Assembly (NCBI GenBank): GCA_963930775.1
Contig: OZ005689.1
Location: 6,239,569 to 6,303,568, forward strand
DNA length: 64,000 nt
Source of the DNA: Cliona cf. orientalis
Lineage: Eukaryota > Porifera > Demospongiae > Clionaida > Clionaidae
Reading direction: 5' to 3'
A model generated the notes under the pieces. The model saw only the letters and a list, made by a program, of their open reading frames with translations. It was not told where the DNA came from and made no database searches. Of this stretch, positions 1 to 11,743 are shown piece by piece; the first letter of the stretch is position 1, and each line of letters starts with the position of its first letter. Both the position numbers and the translations under genes were made by a program.

Positions 1-1450
1 ATGCTCAAACTTAGTCTCGAATTCAGGCCCCTTGAAAATCAGCCTGCGTTCAAGGCTTCTTTGGCCTAATCTCTCAGTTGTGGAGCTATGATCATTATCA
101 AGTCCCTCGTCCCCAGCTCCGTATGCTTGAAAGGGGGCTGGGAATGAGACTATCCTTCACTGCATCCGAGTATCAACTTGATGCCCAATGCCCTGAGGAG
201 ATGCACCCTTCACCAATTTTCCAAGGGAAATAATCAGCTCTACCTCTACAAATACAAGCAGCTCCTTAGTACATTCATAGCACATTCTATCGGCCTCCAA
301 CGCAACAGAGTTTATTGTTGGAAATGGTCGTCATCGCCCAGCGCATCAGTCCAAAATCGAGTCAAAATCTCAGTCCACAGTCCAGTCCATGAGTCCAGTC
401 CAGAGTCCACAGTCCAGGTTTTACACCAACCCATTATTAACCCTCCTCTGCATGCATTGAATCACTCTATACTTACTGAAAAAATAAACAATAACTAGTG
501 AGTCTCCAATGAACTTTCAATTGTTATGTTGAAATGAATTCAAATTGAGATACATGTAACCAACTATTATTGGGTTAAACTGACTGTTTATTATATACAT
601 AATATATTATATATAATACAAGCTAGTGGTGACTCAAAATAATATCTGTCCTTTCAGAATGGCAGCTTGGATTAGGGTCACAAGCAGCGTAAGGGTGCAT
701 CTCTCCCAAAACTCCCCCCTCCCCCCCCCCCCCCTCCTCAGCCCTCCCCTTCAGTCAGTAGCCAACTTTGGGTTACTAGCTATAGTGGTGATGAAATCAT
801 CTGTGTGGGGTGAGCCTTCATGCAAGTCAAAAGATTCATTTGAGGATTCATCATGCTCATGGTATATAGACTACCATCATGATCACATGCATGCCATTGG
901 TGGCACGGGGCTGGTGTAGTGGCGTCTCTAGGTAATTTCTACCTGGGTGCAAGTAAACAAAGGAAGTGAATGCACAAGGATAACAGATATTTACAACAGC
1001 ATAACATTTCCTACTGCAGTAATAGCGTAAGAGGTACTATTCCATATAGACAGTCTTGTTACTGTCTACAGCAGTGTAGTATAAAATTAATTGACAATGT
1101 GTTCATAGCTATATTTCGTTCAATATAAATCTATAAACACAAGTATGTTTAATGTCACAATCATGGGATATTGTGGTTAGTATGCATGCATCGTACTTAT
1201 TAATAATAATATATTAAAACATACTGTTAAGTATACACATAATAATATTATAATTACGGCAGATACAATATTATTATAACAAAATTGATGCTGCATTTCT
1301 TGGATAGAAACTCTATAAAAGTCAGGGTTAATTGCAGCCGATGGACACACTTAAAAGGAGCATAATGCCCATTAATTGGTGCAGCCATCAATTATCATTT
1401 CTGGAAAGGCTTTAACTTAAACACTTCATTTCCTATATTGAAATAACATT
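1..1450. other. Intergenic, repeat-rich, no gene seen
   Basis: I see no supportable coding exon here. Positions 12-152 are bounded by TAGTCTC and GAGACTA and are partly palindromic (AGGCCCCTTGAAAA near the left, CTTGAAAGGGGGCTGGG near the right). They resemble the TAGTCTCG-ended elements elsewhere in the window, but the flanks do not show a 9-bp duplication. Positions about 355-425 are a degenerate CAGTCCA short-unit repeat, and 718-735 is a C tract. The rest is AT-rich. Open frames at 178-498 and 626-919 are low-complexity translations of these repeats. Confidence 0.6.
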
Positions 1451-2498
1451 ACGTATCCATCTCTGTTCACTGCTGCAGTGTTTCTGATGCTAATCCACCT
1501 TCGTGGTGCCAGTTCTCAGGATGGGGGAACATGCACTACTGAGGAAGTAAGGAGAGGTCTTATAGACGGACAACTGGCAGCTCAAGGCTGTGAGAACTAT
1601 ACCTGTGGTAAGTGACATTAATTTTATTAAACTTCACTGTGACAGTGTTGATTTTATGCCGATCCTCTAGTATATAGGCAAAACCAGAAAACTGGGGTAA
1701 ATGCTTAACTCTTGTGCTGAGATTCTCCGCAATAATTCCAATTCTCCATCTGGCTACTATTGGCTTCAGTCTACTAATGGTTCTGCTATTTATGCACACT
1801 GTGACATGACCCTGACCTGTAAGGGAGTCAGTGGAGGGTGGATGCAGGTGGTCAACCTGGACATGACCAACACCAGTCACCAATGTCCACCTGGTACCAC
1901 ACTAAGAACTGATCTACCCAATCGTGTGTGTGGAATCGGCATTGGTACTAATGATTTGGGGTGTTCATCCACCAATTTTGACTTGTATGGAATTGCATAC
2001 AGCCAAGTCTGTGGGAAGATTATTGGATATCAGGACAGCACTCCAGACGCATTCGGCTAATTGCAAACACGCACACAATCAATTGATGGAGCCTATGTTG
2101 ATGGTATTAGTATCACTCATGGCAGCAATCTCCGCCAGCACATCTGGACTTTTGCAGCAGCCCTTGATGAAGCTGGTACCGTTCCCTCATTGAACTGTCC
2201 TTGTACGATTAGGAATTTAGCCTCCTCTGCCACACCACCACCAGATTTTGTTGGAAACGATTACTTCTGTGACACTGGCAGTGCAGGCCATGCTCAAATT
2301 ACTTTCTATGGTGATGATCCACTATGGGATGGAGCAGGTTGTGGACCAAATAGCGACTGCTGTATCTTCAACGATCCTCCGTGGTTTCGCAAGCAACTGC
2401 CATCCACCACGACTGACAATATTGAGATGCGTTTATGCCGTGCGGGTGCTCCCGATGAAGATACCCCTGTAGAAATCATTGAAATTTATATTCAGTGA
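1451..2498 (+). pseudogene. Pseudogene of secreted fibrinogen-like cysteine-rich protein (left copy)
   Basis: This is a broken paralogue of the gene at 62693-63745. Exon 1 (about 1451-1607) aligns with the signal-peptide exon of the right copy and ends in a consensus donor (GGTAAGTG). The start codon has become ACG at 1451-1453; the next in-frame ATG is at 1487 and would halve the signal peptide. Exon 2 has an in-frame TAA at 1698-1700, just before the conserved SCAEIL start. A second TAA lies at 2058-2060, where the right copy has CAA (Gln). After that stop the frame continues to 2498 with every family motif present: HIWTFAAALDE, FVGNDYFCDTG, DPLWDG and the IEIYIQ end. With three separate lesions, a functional full-length protein is unlikely. 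The high similarity to the right copy points to a recent duplication or gene conversion. Confidence 0.85.
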
Positions 2499-3277
2499 AT
2501 GGAAATACCTTTATTCATGCATGTGTGCTGTAGATAATTACTATTGGACAGATATTAATGAATTCAACATAGCTGATCATTTATAGCTATATTATTTGAG
2601 TCTAGTGACACTGCAAGGGTGTAGACAGGTGGGGGCTTGGGGGGAGGGAGGGGCTTTAGCCCCCCCCCCTCCCCCCACTTTTTGAGCAATAATTTATGTA
2701 CTAAAGTTAGATGAAATTCTAATAGTTGTATTCACTGTAATCATAGTTGGATAGCCAACAAAGTTGGGAAATAATTTGCTGGGAATAGCTGCTTTTAATG
2801 CATTTTTAAGGTTCTGGACACAATAGGATCAAAAATTTTCGCGCGCAGTTTTCACAAAGCCCCCCCCACTTTGAAAATTGTGTCTATATGCCCTTGCACT
2901 ATATATGTACATTAATTAGTTGCTGTAGCTTATAGATCTACTATATGCTACATGTATGTCATGCAAGTTCAGTGGATTAGGTTGCTGTGTTTTTACACTG
3001 CATGAATTAATCATAATTATAATTATTATGATACACATTACTCAGAGAAAATGGTACTGTCAATATATAATTAACTGCGCAAGAGTCTGGTAGTCGACTA
3101 ATTATTAACAACCTTTACCTATATATATACAAAGCAAATAATTATCGGCATTTCTCCCTATACATGCAGAACCTAACTCTTGAAATATTGTGGATATACT
3201 AGTCTAAGACTATTATTACATTGTGATAAATCACTGTTTCTAACACAGTGTACCATGATTCTACAATACAAATTATC
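2499..3277. other. Intergenic with a small G/C-tract inverted element
   Basis: No gene seen. About 2611-2897 is bounded by GCAAGGGTGTAGACA and TGTCTATATGCCCTTGC, with long G and C tracts inside each end. This suggests a ~285-bp MITE; I could not establish a target duplication. The remainder is AT-rich. Confidence 0.4.
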
Positions 3278-3945
3278 ATAGAGTCGGTAGACTCTATAAG
3301 TAGGGATGGCCCGGATATGCCATATATGTAATACATTACAAATACCCAAATATCTCAAAATAGGTGATTTTGTGAAATTTCTAAGTGTGAAAATCAGAAT
3401 CTCCAGCAAATTGTGCATCTAGCAAGACCAAGATCACTCATCAAAACAATTGTACATGCCAGAACCAGATGTTTGAAAAATAGCCCATTTCTCATTCTTT
3501 CTTTTTCATTAGCTATCAGGGCTAACTCAAGACTGTCTGGACCGCTCGCCTTAGTTCTCGTATAAATCCACTCTATTTTTGTAGCGCGCAGGTCCATGGC
3601 ACGTTCGTTTGGCGTTATCTCGACAGCTATACGTAATTGTGGGTGTGTACGGCACATTAACTAGTGGGTGTGTCTGATACGCCATTTTGTCCTACAATGC
3701 GCATGCTCGGAATATGTTGCCATGGTGAAATCATGTGACTATGGTCGGGGGCGCGGCACGCGCAAGGCAGCATGAACCGCGTACCGGACCGCGTATATAC
3801 AATGTAACTGGCCTGCCTCGAGCTCGATCGCTCAGCGCTCAGACACTCGCGGCGCTCGTTAACTAGGCCAGTGCGAGCTGAGTGGTATACAGTGAACTAG
3901 GTATCAAGAGGCTCCCGGCCTCAGCAGTCAGCATAACAGCCACTT
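3278..3945. repeat. Dispersed ~1-kb repeat, copy 1 (second copy at 25525-26640)
   Basis: The stretch beginning CATAGAGTCGGTAGACTC recurs at about 25525 in the same orientation and stays alignable for several hundred bases, including the shared ATGGTGAA(A/G)TCATGTGACT segment. This copy lacks the MITE found inside the 25.5-kb copy, so it shows the empty site. Its right end is interrupted by a TTAA-type element starting at 3948. Open frames on the minus strand here are shadows of the repeat. Confidence 0.7.
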
Positions 3946-3947
3946 AA

Positions 3948-4192
3948 GGTACCATTTAATTGCGTGGGCGTGAGCGTCAGGAATGGCTAATTCAATTAGC
4001 GAATCGTGAAGGGGCGTGGCCGAAGAGGCCATACGAGTGCTTTTGGTCGAAGGTGGGCGTGTCCAGAATCGGCCAGGGATGATTATGCGCGTGTAATTAG
4101 CGACCGGAAGTGGCCCCTGAAGAAAAGGCCGGTAATTGCCCACATCAAAGCAAGATCAAAGCATTCTTGCTTAACTATTAACCGCAACGACT
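3948..4192. mobile_element. TTAA-flanked element, left part only (same family as 41849-42866)
   Basis: The left terminus GGTACCATTTAATTGCG follows TTAA (3944-3947), and the next ~245 bp match the left part of the element in the RecQ gene almost base for base. The match stops where the other copy has its poly-A tract; here it runs into the ACACTAAGTAGAAAA end of a different MITE. The right half and right terminal repeat are absent. Confidence 0.8.
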
Positions 4193-4196
4193 AAAA

Positions 4197-4400
4197 ATTA
4201 CACACTAAGTAGAAAAAAAAACAATATTTTAAATAATTAATTCAGGGGGGAATTGGGAGCACTTGGGGACATAATTTTTGTATGGGCACGCAGAATGGAT
4301 TAAATCTAGAGATTTGACCTTTAGGAATTTTGATTCATGCCTTAGAATTAAAGTTACGGCCCTTTAAAGACATAGCACGGTAGACCCAGCTCTGACACAG
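4197..4400. mobile_element. AACACTAAG-family MITE, partial, reversed
   Basis: It starts with ACACTAAGTAGAAAAAAA and continues as the reverse complement of the 3' part of the ~390-bp family seen at 5434, 5857, 8140, 8536 and 25757. A shared stretch reads GGCACGCAGAATGG. Similarity is lost after about 4400. Confidence 0.65.
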
Positions 4401-5433
4401 ATCCAAGCAAACCATGCGAGTCATAGTTGCTGTGTGCCTGCCCTATAGTCCCCTCCAAGTAGTGGTATCTATTCTCTCTGGCAATTGGGTGCCGTTGATG
4501 CCACTTGACCCTGGCAACTTGTAGACAGCCACCCGGCGATGATAGCTGTCTGTGTTGTACAGTCTCAGTGAGCTATCTCGAGCGCCTTCTTAGCCGCTCC
4601 TCGCGCTGACTGGGATGGACGACGAGCTCTGTCCTCCTTTGCAGCCTTACTTTTCTCTGACTTACACGTGGCCGTGGTTCGTTCATGATGATCGATGCTG
4701 CATGCATGGTCAATGGCGATCTGCAATTCGCTAAATTAGAACGGCACATATACGGCCCGTAAGTCCACGTCAGGCATGAGAATGCGCAGTAGAATATTTC
4801 GCGCTTATGTCCAATAGAGCCATGCTAAGGATATAATTTCGTGTGACCGACGTACCATAATATATGATAATAATATATAATATATAGCGAACACTGACGA
4901 ACCGTTTATGTGGGGCTCGCTCAGGCTCGCCCCAAATAGCGGACGGCCAGGAAGCCACACCCCTTTTCGCGGCCAGTGACGTAATCATGATAGCCTAGCC
5001 AGGCCCTTCCCCCTTTGTAGGAGGGGTGCTATCTTGAAGGTGGGTCTGGGGCAAGACTAATGCATCAATGCATGATACAATTAAAGTGTATACACAGATT
5101 GAAGCAGACTCAAATCCAGCTCATATCCTGCTTTCCTGTTGATTCTTTCTCCAGTCACCTCTGCAAATGCTAACTAGCTATATAGCTATCATAATGTGTA
5201 GACTATATTATATTAGTATGTAAATTGTCTCCGCTTCTATAAAGGGACAACTTCCATATAAAGGACAAAAGGCCTGCTCCCAAGGTGTCCGTTATTCGGA
5301 AGTTCTACTGTATTGCAAAAAAAGGGGGCTTATTTTCGGGAGGATACAGTACTACAATAATATTATCATAATACACCACTGGGAAGGACCACATCACTAT
5401 AATACCATATAATCTGGTTTTTTTGGTTTTTTT
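4401..5433. other. No gene identified; decayed repeats
   Basis: No exon can be supported. Positions about 5310-5345 (GGGGGCTTATTTTCGGGAGG) match the right end of the CCGTATCC TA-flanked elements at 6216 and 9719, so a solo end is present. The 4560-4680 block has several short open stretches on the minus strand but no recognisable domain. Confidence 0.4.
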
Positions 5434-6212
5434 TCAAGGAGACCAGAACACTAAGCAGAAAAAAAAAATTGTCCGGAAACAGCCACATAGTCAAGCTGGA
5501 CACTTAGTAGAGCCATACAATGTAAGCAGACAGCTTATATTGCGATTTTGACCAAATTGGGTAAAGGTCGTCACATCTCTGAGCGCGCGTGGCCCCGCCC
5601 CTCACGTAGCGCGTGGGCGGAAAACATTGCAAATGCATGGCTTCCTATACAAACATATGGGGAAACTTCAAAGGGCCGTAACTTTAATTCTAGGGCGTGA
5701 ATCAAAATTTTCTCATGTCAAATCTCGTGTTTCGACCCATTCTGCGTGCCGGTATAAAAATTATCTCCCCAAGTGCTCCCAATTCCCCCAAACATTTTTC
5801 GCGCAGGAAATCTTTTTTTTTTTTTCTACTTAGTGTTTAATTAGTGTTTAATTTTCAAGGAGACCAGAACACTAAGCAGAAAAAAATTGTCCGAAAACCA
5901 CCACATAGTCGAGCTGGATGCATAGTAGAGCCATACAATGCAAGCAGGCAGCCTTTACATCAATTTTGACCAAAGTGGGTAATGGTCGTCACGTTGATGT
6001 GGCCCCGTCCCTCACGTAGCGCGTGGGCGGAAAACATTGCAAATGCATGGCTTCCTATACAAATATATGGGGTAACTTCAAATGGCCGTAACTTTAATTC
6101 TAAGGTGTGAATCAAAATTCCCCAGGGTCAAATCTCTAGTTTCGACCCATTCTGCGTGCACATGTAAAAATTATCTCCCCAAGTGCTCCCAAACCCCCCA
6201 AACATTAATTAA
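5434..6212. mobile_element. Two adjacent AACACTAAG-family MITEs (about 5434-5838 and 5857-6212)
   Basis: Both copies begin with AAGGAGACCAGAACACTAAG followed by CAGAAAAAA and share a ~350-bp core that includes TGACCAAA.TGGGTAA.GGTCGTCAC and CGACCCATTCTGCGTGC. The first ends with TTTTTCTACTTAGTGTTTAA, so the termini form an inverted repeat AACACTAAG(C/T)AGAAA. The second is cut off at 6212 by the TA-flanked element starting at 6216. No open frame of significance is carried. Confidence 0.75.
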
Positions 6213-6215
6213 TTA

Positions 6216-8102
6216 CCGTATCCTCCCGAAAATAAGCCCCCTTCGAAAATAAGCCCCCTCCCCTCTTTGACCGTCAGGTTCTTGCACAGGTATGTTTGCC
6301 TCGATTATAAGCCCCCTCCCATCAAGTAGAGTGCACACGTACACGCATACACACGTGCATGCGAGCGCAAACGTACGTACGTTCTAAGCCATTCCCCATA
6401 GAGAGAGGGATTAGACAGGGTTCAGTGTTGTCTCCTGTCCTTTTCAATCTGGTGATGGATCCACTGCTGAAGGAAATGAAGTCAAGAAAGCTCGGCCTTA
6501 GTGCTAACGGGCTCTACCTTGGTGCTTTTGCGCATGCTGATGATATCCGCACAGCATCAACCAATGCCACCGATGCTACAGATCAAGTAAAGACTGAAGA
6601 CCGGTTTGCAGAGAAGAATGGCCTCCAGCTCAGCCTGGAAAAGTGTGGCATTGTCATCACTGGGACAAGAGATTACCCAAGTATGAGCACCCTGGTGGGC
6701 CTCCCAGTTGAGAACTCCGTGAAATGTCTGGGGGTGTGGTGGAGTTCTAGCGGCTCTAGTCACAAGAGCATAGAGGAACGCATCAGCAAAGCTCGTGGGG
6801 CCTTCTTTGCTCATGGTCAGCTGGGCTCCTTCCATGGCCAACTGAATCCACTTTCATCTAGAAGCCTCATTGAATCCTGTGTAATGCCTGTCTTGATGTA
6901 TGGATCTGAGTTTTGGCACCTAAACACCACCTTGCTGTCTCGCCTGGAGTCTTTCCAAGCCGAGCTGGGGAAGAGAATCCTGCGATTGCCAAGAACTACT
7001 GCAAATAGCATCCCCTTGATAACTCTGGATTGGCCATCTATGAGATGCCGCTGTCTCTGTGCAAAGCTGTGCTTCTTGTTTCGAGCCTGCTCTGGAGATT
7101 CAAATACTGACACATTGAGGGAAGAGGTGTTCAAGTCTCTAAGCTACTCTGATGTAGAGGCACTAGACCTTGTCAAGCAATGCCGTCTCCTTGAGCTTCC
7201 CTATTCCACAAACTTCACCAGCGAAGTATTGTCAAACTCAGCTGGATCTCTTAAGGGTCTGAAAAAGCGAATTATCGAAGTAGATCGCTCCTACCAACTG
7301 AAACAGACTCTGAATCATCCATCTCAGAAACTAGTCACTCGAGTTGCTATGGCTGTTGGCTGGCTGAAAGTCTGGGACGAGGCACTGGACCGCGGTCCCA
7401 CAGGCATATTGGCCTCACTCTCCATTCTCAAGCTGCTATGTAAAACTGTGTTTGCCGACAGAAAATGTCCTGTGGAACTATGCAGTGAAACTATTCCATC
7501 TGACCACGCACTGAACAATCACTTTTTAACCCAGCACACCGACCTCAACGTGGGTATTGACTCTCTATTTGACACTATTTGTTCATGTTCCGAAGAACTT
7601 TTTACTATTGGTTTAAAATTAAGTAAATTTGTGTAATTTTCTATCATAGTATAAGTATATCTACACTGTATTGTGTATCCTGTTTGGGCAGTAAATATGA
7701 ACTTTGACTTTGACCCCGCCCTTCAATTGACTACGAGTACAAAGAGGAATTTTTTGTACAGCTATGGTGGTGGCGTTTAGAAAGCCTGTCTTGAAGTCAT
7801 TCTGTTATGATGGCACTTCTAGCTTGGCGAAGACACTTATGAGCCGATCAAGATGTTTTTGCTTTCCTCTGAAGACGTACACACATGGAACAACAAGTCC
7901 TTTCCCCACCGCCGATTGTCGTCTGTTGCCGTCTACTTGGCAGGTCATCTCGCTGCCGCTCTTAGCTACAACAGCTAGTAAACCACTGGCCATGCAAGGG
8001 GCTTATATTCGAGGGAAAGTGCATATTCGAAAATAAGCCCCCTCCCCAGTCTAGGTCATGTCTATTGCAAAAAAAGCGGGGGCTTATTTCGGGAGGATAC
8101 GG
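6216..8102. mobile_element. TA-flanked palindromic element (CCGTATCCTCCCG ends) containing a LINE fragment
   Basis: The left end CCGTATCCTCCCGAAAATAA and right end GGGGGCTTATTTCGGGAGGA followed by TACGG are inverted repeats. TA lies immediately outside both ends (6214-6215 and 8103-8104), so the apparent target duplication is TA. Without the LINE insertion (about 6383-7713) the element is close to the 553-bp copy at 9719-10271, which fixes the insertion boundaries. Confidence 0.85.
6383..7713 (+). mobile_element. 5'-truncated non-LTR retrotransposon (LINE) 3' part
   Basis: The open frame 6383-7636 encodes the C-terminal half of a LINE reverse transcriptase: IRQGSVLSPVLFN (palm), AFAHADDI with the catalytic Asp pair, then thumb and connection, and a terminal Cys/His motif (CPVELC with trailing H residues) typical of LINE C-termini. 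The N-terminal palm and any endonuclease are missing. The 3' end carries an ACTTTGACTTTGAC tail. The sequence interrupts the TA-flanked element 6216-8102 exactly where the sister copy at 9719-10271 is continuous. The first residues of the open frame upstream of 6383 come from the host element and are not LINE. It is a dead, 5'-truncated insertion, with no stop inside the remaining frame. Confidence 0.85.
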
Positions 8103-8139
8103 TATATAAATCTTTTTTTTTTTTCTACTTAGTGTATAA

Positions 8140-8940
8140 CAAGGCGACCAGAACACTAAGCAGAAAAAAAAATTGTCCGAAAACCACCACATAGTTGAGC
8201 TGGATGCATAGTAGAGCCATACAATGCAAGCAGGCAGCCTATACATCAATTTTGACCAAAGTGGGTAATGGTCGTCACGTTAATGTGCGCGCGTGGCCCC
8301 GCCCCTCACGTAGCGCGTGGGCGGAAAACATTACAAATGCATAGCTTCCTATACAAACATATGGGGAAACTTCAAAGAGCCGTAACTTTAATTCTAAGGC
8401 GTGAATCAAAATTTTCTCATGTCAAATCTCGTATTTCGACCCATTCTGCGTGCTGGTATAAAAATTATCTCCCCTAGTGCTCCCAATTCCCCCAAACATT
8501 TTACGCGCAGGAAATCTTTTTTTTTTTCTACTTCTTCAAGGCGACCAGAACACTAAGCAGAAAAAAAAATTGTTCGAAAACCGCCACATAGTTGAGCTGG
8601 ATGCATAGTAGAGCCATACAATGCAAGCAGGCAGCCTATACATCAATTTTGATCAAAGTGGGTAATGGTCGTCACGTTAATGTGCACGCGTGGCCCCGCC
8701 CCTCACGTAGCGCGTGGGCGGAAAACATTGCAAATGCATGGCTTCCTATACAAACATATGGGGTAACTTCAAAGGGCCGTAACTAATTCTAAGGCGTGAA
8801 TCAAAATTCCCCAGGATCAAATCTCTAGTTTCGACCCATTCTGCGTGCCCATGTAAAAATTGTCTCCCCAAGTGCTCCCAAACCCCCCATGAATTAGATT
8901 ATTTATTTAAATTTGCTTTTTTTTTCTACTTAGTGTTTAA
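8140..8940. mobile_element. Two adjacent AACACTAAG-family MITEs (about 8140-8533 and 8536-8940)
   Basis: Each begins AAGGCGACCAGAACACTAAG and the second ends with TTTTTCTACTTAGTGTTTAA. A reversed terminal piece at about 8113-8135 precedes the pair. Head-to-tail pairing, also seen at 5434-6212, suggests repeated insertion near family ends or local duplication. Confidence 0.75.
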
Positions 8941-8966
8941 CTTCTTCTTCTTCTTCTTCTTCTTAG
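8941..8966. repeat. (CTT)n microsatellite, likely (AAG)n 3' tail of the minus-strand LINE
   Basis: Eight or so CTT units sit between two copies of CTTAGTGTTTAA. On the minus strand they read (AAG)n at the point where the LINE 3' UTR would end, which fits a simple-repeat LINE tail. Confidence 0.5.
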
Positions 8967-9109
8967 TGTTTAAAATTTGTCTATAATATTTCTTGCTTCT
9001 TAATAATAGCAAAGGATACACAATAGCCAGAAGTATATATTACGAAATGCTAAACTAAGACTAATCGAGTGTGCACCCTGGTACATAAATACAGTGACAG
9101 AAAGGAATA

Positions 9110-9561
9110 CCGTAGTGCTAGAAATAAATGCGCGCTATTAATTAATGCGAAAAATGCGAGTTGCTGAGTGATCGCATTGTTTAATATCGCAATGATTTCA
9201 ACAACGCATTTTATTCCAATTGGTGCCCGCCCACGTTAGTATGCAACACAAGGCGAGTGTACTATAGAAAAAACTGGATCTGAACAGGAAGAATAGTTTG
9301 CCGGTGAGTCAGATGACTTTAGATTCTGAAAAATTATCATAAATGTCTATGCATGGCGAACTTAGGAGCACTAGACAGTGGCAAGGCAGCCTGGGCTGAA
9401 AGCTTCATGTGCATGATGTGGCATGTCACTGTCAGTGATGCTAGAATGTTACCTGGACTCAGGACAAACTCGCATTATTAAAATTCGCATTGCTAAGAAA
9501 AATACTGAAAATTTAAAGAATCGCAATGTTTTTATACACGCATAAATTTCTAGCACTACGG
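9110..9561. mobile_element. TA-flanked palindromic MITE (CCGTAGTGCTAGAAAT ends), 452 bp
   Basis: Ends CCGTAGTGCTAGAAAT and ATTTCTAGCACTACGG are inverted repeats with TA on both outer sides (9108-9109, 9562-9563). The interior contains GAAAAATGCGAG and AATTCGCATTG motifs in both orientations. No coding content. Confidence 0.85.
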
Positions 9562-9601
9562 TATATAAAAACAGGTATAGCTAAACATAATAGTTTAAAA
9601 G

Positions 9602-9844
9602 TCAAGTTGGGCTACTTTTAAGAGCCAGCTTAAATGACTGGAGACTTGGGGTAAGTACTAGGTCCTCCTCTAGCGAGTTCCAAGCTCTGATGCTACTGGG
9701 GACAAATGAATTATAATACCGTATCTTCCCGAAAATAAGCCCCCTTCGAAAATAAGCCCCCTCCCCTCTTTGACCTTCAAGTTCTTGCACAGGCATGTTT
9801 GCCTCGATTATAAGCCCCCCTCCCACCAAGTAGATAGACTGCAC
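9602..9844 (-). pseudogene. LINE ORF2 C-terminal piece
   Basis: The minus-strand frame ending at 9602 carries RYYNSFVPSSIRAWNSLEED, the conserved C-terminal signature of many animal LINE reverse transcriptases. Only the part downstream of the MITE insertion (below about 9718) is LINE; the residues above it translate the MITE end. Confidence 0.8.
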
Positions 9845-10271
9845 ATGTACACGCGTGTGAGCACGTACGTACGTACGTAACCCCGCCCTTCAATTGACTA
9901 CGAGTACAAAGATAGTGCTGGCTTTTAGTTTTGAAGTCATTCTGTTATGATGGCACTTCTAGCTTGGTGAAGACACTTACGAGCCGATCAAGATGCTTTT
10001 ACTTTCCTCTAAAGACGTACACACACGGAACAACAAGTCCTTTTCCCACCGCCGATCCTCGTGTTGCCGTCTACTTGACAGATCATCTCGCTGCCGCTCT
10101 TTAGGAGAAAAGACAAGCAAACTCTGGATATTTCCCGTGGTACATGACCAACGATGGTGGCTAAGGGGGGCTTATATTCGAGGGAAAGTGCATATTCGAA
10201 AATAAGCCCCCTCCCCAGTCTAGGTCATGTCTACTGCTGAAAAAGGGGGGCTTATTTTCGGGAGGATACGG
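9719..10271. mobile_element. TA-flanked palindromic MITE (CCGTATC ends), 553 bp, inside the LINE
   Basis: Same family as 6216-8102 but without the inner LINE. Ends CCGTATCTTCCCGAAAATAA and TTATTTTCGGGAGGATACGG, TA outside both (9717-9718, 10272-10273). It splits the C-terminus of the minus-strand LINE: FARTNYY upstream and NSFVPSS downstream. Confidence 0.85.
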
Positions 10272-11278
10272 TAATAGTTAGTTCGTGCAAAGGGACAGTG
10301 CAGAGTTTGTGCCCTGGCCAGTCTGCTTGAATGTGCCAATTGGATTTGTAGAATATCATCGGGAAAGTCACACAATCCATGAAGAATCTTGTAAACTTGC
10401 ACAAGCTTCAAGTGTAGTCTCCTCTCGCTCAGCATGGAGACATTTACCAGCCTACTTAGCTCCTCATAGCCTGCATCCCAGTGGTGAGAAACGAGTTTCA
10501 AGGCAAATTTCTGGACTGACTCGAGCTTATTGACATCGTTCTGGGTGTATGGATCCCAGCGCTGACAAGCGTACTCCAAGTGGGGCCGAACAAGGCTCAA
10601 GTAAAGCTGCTTCACCGTCGAGGGAGAGGAGTGGTTATAAAATTGTCTATAAATCAATCCAAGAATTTGTTTAGCTTTGTTGCAAATGCCCGAGATGTGT
10701 TCAGACCACGTCAAGTGTTTATGGAGAAGAACACCCAGGTACTTGAAGGATTCCACCTCTCCAAGAGTTGTTCCTCCGAGATGTAGGACACAATCACCGA
10801 GATTTGTTCTGCACTTCTTTGAAATAATCATATACTTGCATTTGCTTGGATTCATCTGCAACAACTGTTCTTCAGACCACTTTTGCAGCTCGTTGATATC
10901 TGACTGCACCATGTGAATATCTTCCTCTGGTATCGATACCCCACGGTACAACAAAACATCGTCAGCATAGAGAACACGGTAAGAGTTTGCTGAAATGCTA
11001 ACTTCGGTAATACCATTAATGTAGATTGAAAAGAGCAAAGGTCCCAGCACCGAGCTCGAGCCTTGAGGAACACCTGAGGCGACTGAACATTGGCTGGAGG
11101 TTGCTCCATCCACAATAACCTGCTGCTTTCTGAGAGTTAAGTAGTCTGAGATCCACGCTAGAAGATTTGTAGGCAACTCCATATCCTGCAGTTTCCTCAT
11201 CAGGGGTGCATGTGGCACACTATCAAATGCCTTACGATAGTCAAGGAAGACAGCACAAACATCCTTACCAGACTCCAT
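10272..11278 (-). pseudogene. LINE reverse transcriptase palm/thumb segment
   Basis: Contains VFLDYRKAFDSVPH, SDYLTLRKQQV, a GVPQG...LGPLLF block with a small Ser-rich expansion (SSS), LYADDVLLYRG with the catalytic YADD, and SFKYLGVLLHKHLTWSEH. This is the usual order of LINE RT motifs. The preceding fingers segment (11265-11606) is in a different frame because of a single-base shift around 11290. Confidence 0.85.
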
Positions 11279-11743
11279 TAACTGCAGCCAGTGATGTATT
11301 GTCAGAAGAAGAGCAGATAGCTACTGTAGACCGACCATTTCGAAAGCCCCACTGGGAGTCGGAAAGTGGATGGTGCTGTTTCAGATAACTGAAAATTAGG
11401 GCATGGATATGTTTCTCCAACACTTTACTCAGAATGCTAAGCAAGGATATTGGTCTGTAGTTGTCAGGTGAATGAGACCTTCCCGATTTGGGAATAGGTA
11501 CAACTGATGATAATTTCCAGTCCCTAGGTACTCTGCCACTGCTGATGGACAAGTTGAAGAGCTGTGTGACAGAAGGGGTAATGCTTACTGCAGTATATTT
11601 GAGCATCTTAGCCGAAATCCCGTCTGGGCCACTCTATAGATTTGGAGATATCCAAACCAGTCAAAAGCTCACATATTGTATCTTCATTGCAAAGAATCTC
11701 GTCTGGAGGGTTATCAGGGAGATCAAAGTCACTTTCAGACCAG
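11265..11743 (-). pseudogene. LINE reverse transcriptase fingers segment
   Basis: Minus-strand frame with FNLSISSGRVPRDWKLSSVV, PIPKSG, DNYRPISLLSILSKVLEK and SQWGFRNGRSTV, the classical N-terminal RT signature of LINEs. It runs up to the CACTA-like insertion at 11744. Upstream of the insertion the same frame resumes at 16495, confirming that the two pieces were one ORF. Confidence 0.85.

Noticed and set aside
178-919. Two open frames of about 100 codons at the left edge
   Set aside because: Low complexity, derived from CAGTCC repeats and C tracts, no homology or splice context recognised.
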